Positions 1 through 9,999 of a stretch of 31,060 bases of DNA are shown here, in pieces. A program made the translations under genes and the position numbers. Position 1 is the stretch's first letter; every line of letters starts with the position of its first letter. A model generated the notes under the pieces. The model had not been told where the DNA came from. It made no database searches and worked only from the letters and a program-made list of their open reading frames with translations. This stretch comes from a virus. Location: positions 1 through 31,060 of IMG/VR virus record IMGVR_UViG_3300037537_000287; one strand, given 5' to 3'.

Positions 1-1163
1 TCAAGATACTTGACGTGTGCGTTAGTTGAGTCTCCACGCTCAATCTCAATACCGCCATCATCACTTGGTGTACCTGTTTCTCCATAGTTCAGAACGATGA
101 GAGAATCACCGAGATTTACTTCCACAGCGTTCTTTGTGGTTGTGGTTCCCTGAATTGTCATGTTACCATTAATGTTTACGGTACAATCATTCCCTGAGTC
201 ACCAATAGTTAGGGTATCATCCCCTGTGAGTGATGCTAAAGCTGTAGCAACATTACCTTTATCAGTTACATCAGCCGATGCCTCAATAGCATCTAACTTG
301 TCAAACAATCCTGTAGACATAACTCCTGCAACACTTGTTGTGGCAGTTGCAATAGTAAAATCGTCAGCACCGCCATCAGAAGTAATGTTTACCACGGATG
401 TACTTGCGGTTCCTGCTGATAATACCGTTGATACATTAGCGGAAGTAAATGTCCCCGAACCGTTAGAACAGACATTGTCACCTGTGACATCTGCCAATGC
501 TGTGATAGCACCTAACTTATCAAACATTGCGCTATTCATCACGCCCGTTACTGATGTGGTTGCAACAGGTATAAGAACATCATCTGCTCCCCCATCGGAT
601 GTAAGGTTTAGTGCTGTGGTGCTATTCGTCCCTACACTTAATGACGTTGATACATTTGTGTTCTTCAATGAGTTAGCTGTAATTGCTGATGCCTGAGCAG
701 AAGTGATTGTCGTTTCAGTAGTCGTGGCAGAATTACCGTTAATGGAACCTACAATCGTAGTGCTAAATGTCTTTTCACCTGCAATTGTTTGGTCGCCTGA
801 TGTATACACTCCATTCGTAACCGACCCTGCATTACCCGTTACTGTAGTCTGTACTAAATTAGGTTTAGTGTTGACAAAAGTCACCACTTGGTCAGCAGTA
901 GTTTCTGTACTAATACCATCCCCACCCGTGAAGGTGAGCGTTTCAGAATCAGCCACCACAGTAGTGTTGGTATCTGTATCACAGCCAACCGTCCATGTGG
1001 TTTGACCGTAGGTGTCGGCTGTCCCTGCCGGGGTTAGCCAAGTACCTGCCTCACTTAAGAAGGTGGTAGTGGTTGAACCATCTCCTGATAAAGATGCGAC
1101 TACATTTGAATTTTTGTAGTCCGTATCATTTGCATTCGTTATGATTCTATTCCATGTTCCCAT
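1..1163 (-). CDS. Phage tail fibre-like repeat protein, 3' end cut by window edge
   Basis: An open frame reads leftwards from ATG at 1163 to the window edge with no stop, so at least 387 residues are present and the C-terminus is missing. AGGAG lies about 7 nt upstream of the ATG and supports this start. The protein is rich in Thr, Ser, Ala, Gly and Asp. It contains two diverged repeats beginning near residues 184 and 256, each with a TSDGGADD segment, then a TTSV.GVM segment and an FDKL.AI...ADVT segment. An upstream FSTTIVGSINGNSATTT stretch is typical of phage fibre shafts and marine phage receptor-binding proteins (established knowledge of the type). It probably forms a trimeric beta-structured fibre contacting the host surface; this is inference. 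It follows the 169-residue structural-type gene with a short gap at the distal end of the late operon. Plus-strand open frames at 160-1005 are its shadows. Confidence 0.72.
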   Translation of the reverse strand, partial: MGTWNRIITNANDTDYKNSNVVASLSGDGSTTTTFLSEAGTWLTPAGTADTYGQTTWTVGCDTDTNTTVVADSETLTFTGGDGISTETTADQVVTFVNTKPNLVQTTVTGNAGSVTNGVYTSGDQTIAGEKTFSTTIVGSINGNSATTTETTITSAQASAITANSLKNTNVSTSLSVGTNSTTALNLTSDGGADDVLIPVATTSVTGVMNSAMFDKLGAITALADVTGDNVCSNGSGTFTSANVSTVLSAGTASTSVVNITSDGGADDFTIATATTSVAGVMSTGLFDKLDAIEASADVTDKGNVATALASLTGDDTLTIGDSGNDCTVNINGNMTIQGTTTTKNAVEVNLGDSLIVLNYGETGTPSDDGGIEIERGDSTNAHVKYL

Positions 1164-1187
1164 TATAGGACTCCTTTTTTATGTTAT

Positions 1188-1697
1188 TTAACTGTCATCA
1201 CGATAGAGATATAATTCATTCGAATCAAACACAACACTTCCAACCGTTGGAGATGTTGTGGCTCTATTTGTTTCTTCAAAGTCTATTTCCTTGACACCAA
1301 TCTTACCTTTTGAATCTACTGAGAATATATCTGATGTACCGACACGCAGTTTAAACACCGTGCCCGTAGTCCCTTCAGTAACGTTAAATAGATACTGATT
1401 GATTGAGTCAAGATTAATTGTGTTTCCAATGTATAGGTCATTAACAGAAAGGTCACCATCTATGCTGACCTTAGTTTCGCTAACCTGTATAGGCAACGGT
1501 ATTCCTTCACCGTCCCTGAGAAATTTTAATTCACCCGTTAAACCTTCAGAGTTATACCCTGTACGGTTTACAGTAATCAGGTCTCTATATATCTCCGATA
1601 TAGTAAAATTTGATAAGTCCGTTCCTGCAACACCCGTGAAACTATAATCAGACGGGCTGTTTGGGTCAGGACTTGGTGCTATAGGTGAGTCAGCCAT
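1188..1697 (-). CDS. Hypothetical fibre/tail-associated protein
   Basis: The frame encodes 169 residues starting at ATG 1697, with a weak AAGGGA upstream. The N-terminus is Pro/Ser/Asp-rich (PIAPSPDPNSP). The rest alternates short hydrophobic and polar stretches typical of beta-rich fibre modules, with KVSIDGDLSVNDLYIG near residue 77 and GSVVFDSNELYLYRD at the C-terminus. The latter resembles the trailing part of phage fibre and collar domains. It lies between the giant virion protein and the fibre protein, so a distal tail or fibre-joining role is likely by position. One GTTTAAAC site (1349-1356) falls inside, read as V-F-K-L. I do not recognise a named family. Confidence 0.65.
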   Translation of the reverse strand: MADSPIAPSPDPNSPSDYSFTGVAGTDLSNFTISEIYRDLITVNRTGYNSEGLTGELKFLRDGEGIPLPIQVSETKVSIDGDLSVNDLYIGNTINLDSINQYLFNVTEGTTGTVFKLRVGTSDIFSVDSKGKIGVKEIDFEETNRATTSPTVGSVVFDSNELYLYRDDS

Positions 1698-1731
1698 TTC
1701 TTATATTATCCCTTATTCCCTTTTCATCCAC

Positions 1732-4700
1732 TTAAAAAAAACTTTTACTGCGCCTTGTTTTTTTATTGTATTTCTTTTCCATAATAGCCCCACGCCTTGC
1801 TCCCGGTAAGTCTCCAAGGTCTTGAATAATCGGGATATCACCAAACCAACCCTCATTCCAAAAGTAAACGTGTTTCCCCAAAAGTGGTATATGCCTGTAA
1901 ACCCTCAGACCTTTCTTCCTGAGATGTTTTCCCACACCACGGGAGCCTGATTTATTGTAAGCCTCACCCACACCTATAACGTCCCTTAAGATTATATCGT
2001 CAAATGCACTCCCTACAGGCGGTGAAATCGTCTTAGCAATTGCAGAACTCAAGCCTTCTCTCTTCATTGTCCAAAATGTGAATCTACTTAATCCTATTGT
2101 TTTTAATAAGTTGGACACAACCCTGTCAGACAGTTCAGGTTCTGTGTCTCGTATCATATTCTTAATTTCATCTGCTCCCATCTCTGCCAATAATAACACG
2201 AATATAAGCATTGAAATTTTCTGAGCCTTAGCAAGGTGGTACATATTAGCTGTCTTAATATTGCCCTTCTCTCTTTCAATCTGTTGCAGATGGTCTAAGT
2301 ATTTTATCTCGTCCTTATATACATCGAATCTCTTAATCATAAATGTTTTTAACTGATAAAATATTCTACCATTAGGTGATTTAAGATACTTAACAGGGAC
2401 TTCAGACTTGCCAACAGGTTGTACTTTAAGTAATTCTGTATAAGCGAGAAGTTTAACCATCTCAGTTTTTTCACCTGATATCAGGTCTGTTAGTATTTGA
2501 CTCACTTCATTAGAATCAAACGCATCGTTTAAACGCCACGTTAGTTCTTGAAACTCACTACCAACGCCCTTTCGAGCGATTCTTCTCATATTGTCAATCG
2601 TGGCATTCACGGTTGTGTCTTTACCGACTTGGTCTAATTTCTTAACACCGACTACTGTAAACACAAAATTGAGAACATTACTTAATACGGTATTGTTTGG
2701 TTTCATCTCCTCAGCAATAACATCAATACCTAAATCTTGCTTGGTAATATAATTTTTTGTGAATCCACCCCTATTTCCCATAACCAATGACTCTATAAAT
2801 CTTGGCAAGGTTCTTAATACACCCGTTGGAATCCTAAGCAAACCTTTATTGCCTGACCTCCAAACGGACAGACCTATGTCTGCCAACTGAGTAACAGCCG
2901 AGAACACACTACCCATAGCATCTATATAACCGATAGTCCTTATGTTCATGTTTAATGTACTACCGGGGTCACGGTTAAAATACGCCCTTAATAATTCCTG
3001 AATTCTATCTGCAAGTTTAGGGTCTACCTTATAGTCAGTTAAAGCCCTGACCATAAAGCCGTCAATCATGTGCTCTACTCCCATCATTGGCAGACCGTTC
3101 ATTGCCTGTTCTTGCCTTGAGATTTCTTTTATGAACTTAAACGCTGTGGCTTTATTTGTAAAGGTTGTGGCTGAAACTCTTGCATTGGTTAATTTGTTAA
3201 ACACACGGTACTGACTCTTGCCGGGGAGTTTCCTGATTTGATATTTGTTAGAACCCAAAAATTGCTTTGACATAATAGCCTCAGAAATACGAACACTATA
3301 AATCCCCAATGATTTATGTAGTGGTTCATAGAAGGTATTTGCCTCATGGTTTAGCTGTGAAATCTTACGAACCTTTAGATTGTTTGGCTTAGATGTATAG
3401 TGTCCTGCACGTCCCAACAATACTGTTTGAGCCAACTCCACCATTTCTTCTTCCCTGAGAAGTCTTCCCTTCTCGTTCTGAACATCGGTAATCGTTTCTT
3501 CGATTGCATCTGCATCTTCCTGACCAAAATAGTCTTTAATGAAAGTCAGGAGATTCACATGGTCATTGACAACCCGTGGCATATAGTTTCTCACAAATCC
3601 TGCATCGTATCCAACATCTTCCAATTGCTGTGCTATGATGTTTAAACGGCTCCGTACCTGTAAAACAGACTCATACAATCCATACTGTTCAAGCAATGGT
3701 TTAATTAAATCAATGTTACCGTTCTTTAACTCCAAGTCTATCTTTAAGTAATCACGCTTAAGTTGAATGTTCTTTGGGCTTTTCCTTACTTTTTTCTCCA
3801 TAGATTTTAACCCCTTAATCAATGGGCTAAATTCTTCCATATTTGCATTGCCGAATTTTTGAGACCTGTATTGGTACTTCCTAAAGAGAGTAGGGAACTT
3901 GTGGTGAATCTTCCCAATGGCGGTACTAAATGTATTGAGAAAGTCAGATGCCTTAGTCCTCGCATATAATTTATCATGTAACTTAATACGAGCCTTTTGT
4001 TTCGTAGTCTTTTTCTTGTCGAAATAAATTTCATAATCCTCAGTTTCTTTCGTCTGATTGAAACTTATTCTTCCAAGTTTGGCTCCTTCAGTACCTTCGG
4101 CAATAACCGACTTATATGGTCTCTCGCCACCTGTTGTATCACCCTTAGCTTTCTTGGGCTGAGGTTCAGGCTTTGCAGGGTCTTTAAGACCGGTAAAGGT
4201 GCTATCTCCCTTTCTGATTTCTTGTCTGACTTTTGCGTAACCGGCATAATCGGATTCTCCTAATGGTTTTTGCCCTCTTGCGTTTTGAAGTTTAAAGAGT
4301 GCTTTTTCGGTGTACCATAAGAGTGCCTGAACCTGACGTGCGGTTAATGGCTTTCCACCATTAACGTCAGCAAACGCATCGGTCACTCTTTGGTCGTTTG
4401 ATATGTTATTAATTGCTTGTCTAAATAATAAGAAGTTTTGCCTGTTACCCGGCTTTATATATGTGGTTGCGACTTTGTCATTGATTGAGAAGAATTTATT
4501 GCCCATCTTTTTAACCACATCTGCATTGGTCAGTTTAAACGGCTCACCCATCCATCGGTTAATAGCACGGGTCATCCATAAGTCCATAGTTGACATATCT
4601 TCCGAGCCTAAGATGTTCATCACAAAAGAACCAACCTTGCTACCAAAAACTTCTGCACCGTAAACGCCCATCTTGTCTAACTCATAACCATATCCTTTGC

Positions 4701-7700
4701 TTTTTTCGGTAAAAAACAATGGCTCTGCTTCTTCATTTTCGGTCAAGAACCTGTTCATTGCATCAACTTCTTCAGGAGAATGTTTTTCCATCAGCCAATC
4801 TATGGCATTATTTATATTACCTTCTTTTAGTTCTGCGAGTCTGAAGAACTGTTCTATGTTACCTGCTATTGCAGACTCTAAACCAATTAGCCTACCATCC
4901 TCTGCTGACTTAAATGTGGCTGATGTACCGCTTTTATTCCATTTGAAATCGGGTTTTCCATATAGTTCTATGTGCTTTAATATTTCAACAGCAATGTTAT
5001 AGTTGATATCTACAGCCTTATTAGGGGATGTTAAAGCTAACAGAACACGGGCTAAACGTTTCTTATCGGGGTTGTTTTTAAGAGTTGGAACCTCCGTGTT
5101 CTCTAAAATCTTTAATGCATCATCTACTTTACTACCATACCAATTGAGAGATGTGTCAATAAAATCAGGCATACCCTTACCGTCAAATTCAATCTCAGCT
5201 AACGCATCCCATACAGCCTGATTTTCTTCTACTAATTCTGTAACTCCAATTTCTGTAATCCGAGAAAGCCTTTCATCAAATTCTTCCTTGGTCAACATTC
5301 TACTTTGTAATCCCCTCTTTGTTACCTTGGTTGCTAAACCTAACTGTTGTTCTAATTGGTCTATACTCATCATAGAAACCGTAGCGGTAGATACCTGTTT
5401 TTTACCTTTAAACACCCACCTGTCACCGTGGTCGGTCATGTTAGACTCAGAGAATAATCCACTATGTGCTTTGGATATAGCCATCTGTCTCTTCATCACC
5501 CCTTTTTCATTAGCCTTCCAAACAATTTTTCCATCTTCGCCACGTTGATATACATCAGTACCAACAAGTAATTTTTTAAGTGTTTCCTTCCGTGCTTTTC
5601 CAAGATTCTTCGGCAGGTATAAAGTAAATTCGCCATCGGGTTTCATTTTCCTATAAGCATCAGTTAAGCCTCTCATAAAGACTTTCATTCTTATTGTACC
5701 TTCCATTTTCAATGGAACAGATTCTGCCGATGGAATGATAAAGCCCAACCTCGCACCATCAGGTGGAGTAGGCATATCCCTGTCTTCCAAAAGGTCTAAT
5801 GGTTCCGGGTCACCTTCTTTCCATGTAGTGGTCAGGGTTCCCTCACCTCTCTCAGGCTTTAAACTGAGACCAATTTGCTCACCACCGAAAATGGTTCCAT
5901 TGGCATCTTTCTTTTGCTGTTCCTTATATGCTATGATATGTTCATTAACCTTAACAACAGCCTCTTTCTTAGAGTATCCTAATAGCCCTCCACCACCAAC
6001 GGAACTTTCATAATTGTCAGGAACACCTTCAAATTGGTTCTCTTCTTCATATATCCAATACCATCCCATACCCTCTTCATAAGTTCTGCCAATAACTATC
6101 TTTGAGAATCCGTCATTCTTGGTTGGGTTATAGGTATGTATGGGGTTGCGAGTGTCATCCCTTTCACCCGGTGCGTATTCAGGTTGGGAACGTTTAAACG
6201 ACTCAGCCTGAATATTGTTCTTCTCTGCCCTTCGTTGTTCCTGAAGTATTCTAAGAGCCTCTTGCTGTGGCTTGTGCTTTTTATTAATCAGGTCTAATAT
6301 GTCACCAATTTGTTGTTGTGTTAGGTTAATAGTATAAGGGGTTAATAACTTAGGATTCGTTTGCTCATATATAGTAGCAGTTCTATCATCCTGCAAAATA
6401 ACAAACTGTGCTATGTCAGATATATCCCTACTGACAATCTCTGCTGTCTTCATTACTTCGTCTATAGGAACGCCTGTATCCTGCCCTTCAAATAAAACAT
6501 AGCCGTCTACCACGCTTTTAACACGCATTGGTTCAGGACTTCCTGACCACCTGACAACATCACCCATCCTAATCATTGCCTTTTCTTCTTCTGATTGCGT
6601 TTCAGGTAAATCACGGTATTTCTCTAAAGCCTGTACAACAGCAATATCTTCGGTGGGTCTTTGTTGGGTAAGTGCAGGTAGTGTTTCTTCACCAATCCGT
6701 TCTTCCTTCTCTCCTAAGTTTTGACTATCCTTAAACTGAGTGATTAGGTTTTCGCCCGTAACGGGCATAATGAATTCTTGTTCAAACATAGCACCCAAGG
6801 TAGTTGGTATTGTCACATCACCAATTTGTTCCTGTGATTGTTGTGTCGATGGGGATGAATCTGTAATGTTTAAATAGTTATATGTGAACGCCTTACTGAA
6901 TAACTCCCGACCCGTCAATTGACTGCCTTTTCCTTGGGTTCGTTGTATCCAAGCCTGTATTTCATTGTACAGGTCGGGGTTAGTAATTGATAATCTATTG
7001 TACATAGCCTCCACAATATCTTCCATAACGGCTGTTGCTGTTGCCGTATTTCCAAAGACTACTGATACATCACCTGTTCCCCTGTCAAATATGTTTAGTG
7101 CATCAAACTGTAATTCAAACTGTTCACCGCCTAATTCATTGTTATACTTTGGGCTCGATTCTTCTAATTGAAGACCCTGCTTTTTAAAGTCTTCAATGTA
7201 ACCACCATACCCCATTGCATCTAATTCTTTGTCGCTATATACTTGGCGAATCGCTTTATCTGTAAAACCTATTTTTATTTTTTCAGCCAACGCAGGTAGG
7301 TGTGTTACCTGAGCAAGAAATTCAGAGAAGTCACCGAAGTCTGCGGACATAGAGTCCATTGCCTCTTTCTTATTCTGATACTTAATATATTGGTCTTCTA
7401 ATATTCGATTAACTTCAGCATCACTATATGTTTCAGGGTTCATTGTGACACCTGCTAAACCAAAGAAACCACCACCAATAACGCCCATAGCGAATGCACG
7501 TTTCGTGTCACTATCCATTTTCCTTATGTCTAAAACTAAATCAGGGTCAGCAATCTCATCATTAACGGATGCACGTCCTAACTCCTGTGCATATTCCTGC
7601 CATACTTCTTCATAACCTTCCGCTAAAGCCCCTGCCGGGAACTTGCTCCTGTTAAACCATTTAGCAAATCCTTGGGAGTGTTTAAACGGTAGCTTACCAA

Positions 7701-8949
7701 ATAGTGTATACATTTGTAACATATCCACAGCGACAAGTTTCATCTCTTCTTTAAAGACTCTTTGAGCACCCGTACCGGCTTGTTCATTAGAGTAGCCCTG
7801 TTCTTTTAATTCATTCCAAACAGCACCTGCCTCCATAACGCTTTCTGCACCCCTTGATGTTGCACCGGCTGAGACAGCCTCCGTAATGCCCTTCCAAAGG
7901 TTAAATGATTTTCCTGCCTGATAACCTGTCTTAGTACCTTCATACGCTTTTTTAGTCGCCAATAATCTCTGTCCCATCCTTGAGCCCTTATAAGCCAAAC
8001 CGCCCAACCTTGCGCTACCAAGAGCAGGGATTAATAGAGACATAACAGATGGAATAATCTGCGGTGCTTGTGTTATCCAAAAGTCTTGTGCTATAGCGTT
8101 TCTCTCAGGAGTTCCATCAGACCACATATCAGCAAAGTTAAAATCGGCTAATTCAGGATGAACAGCGTAAGTATTCCCTGCGACTATATCACCACCAACT
8201 TCCTTCATCCAATCTGCTAACATATTAGCACCCGGTGTCTTACCCACGCTAAATGCGTTATCGAGCCATTCCAATCCACCGCCCGTATCTATCATTAACT
8301 GTCCACCGGCTAACTGCATAGAATCCCATACACCCTGCGCTACGCCCTCCTGTCTCCAATTTTTTTGCGTTGGAATCTTGCCTTTCTTTTTTTCAAGTTG
8401 TTGAATGAAAGTACCAAAGTCTATTGCACCGCTTTCTGCGTTTTTATTTATATCAGACTCTGCAAATGGAAAATGCTTAATTAATTGTTCCTTATACTCT
8501 TCCATCTGTAGGATATTATTCATATCCCCAATGGCAGAACCTAATTCACTCCGTTGCGTTTCTACACCAATTTCACGTTCTAACACACCTGCGTAGTTCT
8601 GAACCTTCGCTTTCTGCTTGTCGCTTAATTCATTAAAGGGCTTATGGTTATAACCTAAAGTATAATTCATAGCAAATTCCATCGTATCACCATTTGCTTT
8701 ATCCCAATGCGAATCAATGATGCGCTCACCAACCGCAGTTCCGAGCTCTAATGCAGGGAACAAGGGACGTATATAGTCACTCCCATCTTCAGCACGAAGT
8801 AACTTGGGATGTTTAAGTACCCCATAATCATCCATCCAATTAGCATAAGTACCTATGCCGTAAGGATTGTTCTCCCAATCTCCTCCCGGCTCTTCAAAAG
8901 CGGTATTCTCCGCTAATTTTACGCCACGGTATATATGGTCATTTCCCAT
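1732..8949 (-). CDS. Giant virion-associated (ejection-type, large polyvalent) protein
   Basis: The frame encodes an intact 2405-residue protein, the largest in the window. Its position after the tail genes and its layout match the giant internal/ejection proteins of podophages and the 'large polyvalent protein' class. Features that fit: a hydrophobic segment near residues 290-315 (IIPSVMSLLIPALGSARLGG), a VMEAG...ELKEQGYSNEQA segment near 375, LAEGYEEVWQEY near 445, a Gly-rich hydrophobic stretch AMGVIGGGFFGLAG near 490, and a C-terminal third with AVTQLADIGLSVWRSG, LKTFMIKRFDVYKDEI and one membrane-type segment (MLIFVLLLAEMGA). I see no confident lysozyme or protease catalytic motif. Such proteins are packaged in the capsid and enter the cell with the DNA (family knowledge); the exact role here is unknown. 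The ATG start lacks a clear Shine-Dalgarno and begins 3 nt after the upstream stop, suggesting coupled translation. Five GTTTAAAC sites lie inside. Confidence 0.75.
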   Translation of the reverse strand: MGNDHIYRGVKLAENTAFEEPGGDWENNPYGIGTYANWMDDYGVLKHPKLLRAEDGSDYIRPLFPALELGTAVGERIIDSHWDKANGDTMEFAMNYTLGYNHKPFNELSDKQKAKVQNYAGVLEREIGVETQRSELGSAIGDMNNILQMEEYKEQLIKHFPFAESDINKNAESGAIDFGTFIQQLEKKKGKIPTQKNWRQEGVAQGVWDSMQLAGGQLMIDTGGGLEWLDNAFSVGKTPGANMLADWMKEVGGDIVAGNTYAVHPELADFNFADMWSDGTPERNAIAQDFWITQAPQIIPSVMSLLIPALGSARLGGLAYKGSRMGQRLLATKKAYEGTKTGYQAGKSFNLWKGITEAVSAGATSRGAESVMEAGAVWNELKEQGYSNEQAGTGAQRVFKEEMKLVAVDMLQMYTLFGKLPFKHSQGFAKWFNRSKFPAGALAEGYEEVWQEYAQELGRASVNDEIADPDLVLDIRKMDSDTKRAFAMGVIGGGFFGLAGVTMNPETYSDAEVNRILEDQYIKYQNKKEAMDSMSADFGDFSEFLAQVTHLPALAEKIKIGFTDKAIRQVYSDKELDAMGYGGYIEDFKKQGLQLEESSPKYNNELGGEQFELQFDALNIFDRGTGDVSVVFGNTATATAVMEDIVEAMYNRLSITNPDLYNEIQAWIQRTQGKGSQLTGRELFSKAFTYNYLNITDSSPSTQQSQEQIGDVTIPTTLGAMFEQEFIMPVTGENLITQFKDSQNLGEKEERIGEETLPALTQQRPTEDIAVVQALEKYRDLPETQSEEEKAMIRMGDVVRWSGSPEPMRVKSVVDGYVLFEGQDTGVPIDEVMKTAEIVSRDISDIAQFVILQDDRTATIYEQTNPKLLTPYTINLTQQQIGDILDLINKKHKPQQEALRILQEQRRAEKNNIQAESFKRSQPEYAPGERDDTRNPIHTYNPTKNDGFSKIVIGRTYEEGMGWYWIYEEENQFEGVPDNYESSVGGGGLLGYSKKEAVVKVNEHIIAYKEQQKKDANGTIFGGEQIGLSLKPERGEGTLTTTWKEGDPEPLDLLEDRDMPTPPDGARLGFIIPSAESVPLKMEGTIRMKVFMRGLTDAYRKMKPDGEFTLYLPKNLGKARKETLKKLLVGTDVYQRGEDGKIVWKANEKGVMKRQMAISKAHSGLFSESNMTDHGDRWVFKGKKQVSTATVSMMSIDQLEQQLGLATKVTKRGLQSRMLTKEEFDERLSRITEIGVTELVEENQAVWDALAEIEFDGKGMPDFIDTSLNWYGSKVDDALKILENTEVPTLKNNPDKKRLARVLLALTSPNKAVDINYNIAVEILKHIELYGKPDFKWNKSGTSATFKSAEDGRLIGLESAIAGNIEQFFRLAELKEGNINNAIDWLMEKHSPEEVDAMNRFLTENEEAEPLFFTEKSKGYGYELDKMGVYGAEVFGSKVGSFVMNILGSEDMSTMDLWMTRAINRWMGEPFKLTNADVVKKMGNKFFSINDKVATTYIKPGNRQNFLLFRQAINNISNDQRVTDAFADVNGGKPLTARQVQALLWYTEKALFKLQNARGQKPLGESDYAGYAKVRQEIRKGDSTFTGLKDPAKPEPQPKKAKGDTTGGERPYKSVIAEGTEGAKLGRISFNQTKETEDYEIYFDKKKTTKQKARIKLHDKLYARTKASDFLNTFSTAIGKIHHKFPTLFRKYQYRSQKFGNANMEEFSPLIKGLKSMEKKVRKSPKNIQLKRDYLKIDLELKNGNIDLIKPLLEQYGLYESVLQVRSRLNIIAQQLEDVGYDAGFVRNYMPRVVNDHVNLLTFIKDYFGQEDADAIEETITDVQNEKGRLLREEEMVELAQTVLLGRAGHYTSKPNNLKVRKISQLNHEANTFYEPLHKSLGIYSVRISEAIMSKQFLGSNKYQIRKLPGKSQYRVFNKLTNARVSATTFTNKATAFKFIKEISRQEQAMNGLPMMGVEHMIDGFMVRALTDYKVDPKLADRIQELLRAYFNRDPGSTLNMNIRTIGYIDAMGSVFSAVTQLADIGLSVWRSGNKGLLRIPTGVLRTLPRFIESLVMGNRGGFTKNYITKQDLGIDVIAEEMKPNNTVLSNVLNFVFTVVGVKKLDQVGKDTTVNATIDNMRRIARKGVGSEFQELTWRLNDAFDSNEVSQILTDLISGEKTEMVKLLAYTELLKVQPVGKSEVPVKYLKSPNGRIFYQLKTFMIKRFDVYKDEIKYLDHLQQIEREKGNIKTANMYHLAKAQKISMLIFVLLLAEMGADEIKNMIRDTEPELSDRVVSNLLKTIGLSRFTFWTMKREGLSSAIAKTISPPVGSAFDDIILRDVIGVGEAYNKSGSRGVGKHLRKKGLRVYRHIPLLGKHVYFWNEGWFGDIPIIQDLGDLPGARRGAIMEKKYNKKTRRSKSFF

Positions 8950-8952
8950 TAA

Positions 8953-9999
8953 CTATTTCTGTCTAAAAACTAATTTTCCCTGAGCATTTACTTCAACGGT
9001 TTCACCTTCATCAACTAATCCATCTGCCATCGCCTGTTTATGCTGTCTCACAAGGTCAGCGTTTTGCTTGTCCGTTAACTGAGAAAACGTATCTACGCTC
9101 TGATGCATTGTTGGCATAGAACCGGCAGTTATTCCACCTTTAGTTCGTGTGAGCATATCTGTCGTTGGGTCTCCAATCTTATCGTAAGACCGAGATAGCC
9201 CTTCATAATACTGCTTTGGGTGTTTTGGCTTAATCAATTGGAGTTCCCCCGTCTCACCCGGTATAGCAGAAGGGTCGTAGTTAGGGTTCATACTAACTAA
9301 TCCCGATATGGGATGCCTTTTGTCATAACCGAATTTAAACATCTTATCTTTATCGAGACCTTCCATCTTGTAAAATTCGTCCTCCGAAAATCCTGTTTCG
9401 GATTTGACCACATCAGAAACCGTCTTCCCATCGACCTTTATTTTGTCAGTTTTATCATCAACTTCAATCTTCCTTGGTGGGTCTTGTCCATTAGACTTAT
9501 CGGTCTGCTGTGCATTTTTAGCCCTCGCTACATCCGTTTTATCGTACTCAGAACTTGCTTTTACTTGAGGCAAATATCCTTGCATGACCAAACTTCTTAA
9601 TTGTATTGTATTTTGATTTTCCTTCTCAAGTCGAATATACTCTTGCATGGAAATTTCTACCTCTTCCCCATACAGACCTTGTTCACTTCCACCTGATAGT
9701 TGCGGACGTACATAATGCACATCGCCTCTCTTGAAAATATTCTTTTTTGGATTCTTGCCATCGAATTCAGAAATCATTGTAAGGGCGTTAATGTATGTTT
9801 CATAAAACTTAGTCTGAGCCTCAGCACCTGCCTTATACTCTTCAGCCTCATACCCACGTTTATCAGCATCAAACTTCGCATCATATATTCGTTCCTTACT
9901 TTCGCTCTGCCCTTTATATATACGCTCGGTACTCAGGTTTTTGTCCATCGCCCGTCTTCGTAATAGTTCCTGTTCAAATAGTAAATCAATTGCGCTCAT
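8953..9999 (-). CDS. Hypothetical late virion protein with N-terminal coiled coil
   Basis: The start is placed at ATG 9999 (348 residues), because its ATGA overlaps the TGA stop of the preceding gene and an AAAGGAG site lies upstream. An in-frame GTG three codons earlier is less likely. Residues 1-70 are highly charged and helical, rich in Glu, Arg, Lys and Ala (FEQELLRRRAMDKNL, RGYEAEEYKAGAEAQTKFYE), suggesting a coiled coil. The middle is Lys/Asp-rich (DDKTDKIKVDGKTVSDVV). The C-terminus is polar and Gln-rich. The position between the tail proteins and the giant ejection-type protein suggests an internal virion or tail component. I do not recognise a family. Confidence 0.65.
   Translation of the reverse strand: MSAIDLLFEQELLRRRAMDKNLSTERIYKGQSESKERIYDAKFDADKRGYEAEEYKAGAEAQTKFYETYINALTMISEFDGKNPKKNIFKRGDVHYVRPQLSGGSEQGLYGEEVEISMQEYIRLEKENQNTIQLRSLVMQGYLPQVKASSEYDKTDVARAKNAQQTDKSNGQDPPRKIEVDDKTDKIKVDGKTVSDVVKSETGFSEDEFYKMEGLDKDKMFKFGYDKRHPISGLVSMNPNYDPSAIPGETGELQLIKPKHPKQYYEGLSRSYDKIGDPTTDMLTRTKGGITAGSMPTMHQSVDTFSQLTDKQNADLVRQHKQAMADGLVDEGETVEVNAQGKLVFRQK

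Noticed and set aside
160-1005. Two plus-strand open frames of 178 and 100 codons
   Set aside because: They are shadows of the leftward fibre-like gene, which has a Shine-Dalgarno, fibre-type repeats and an open frame to the window edge.
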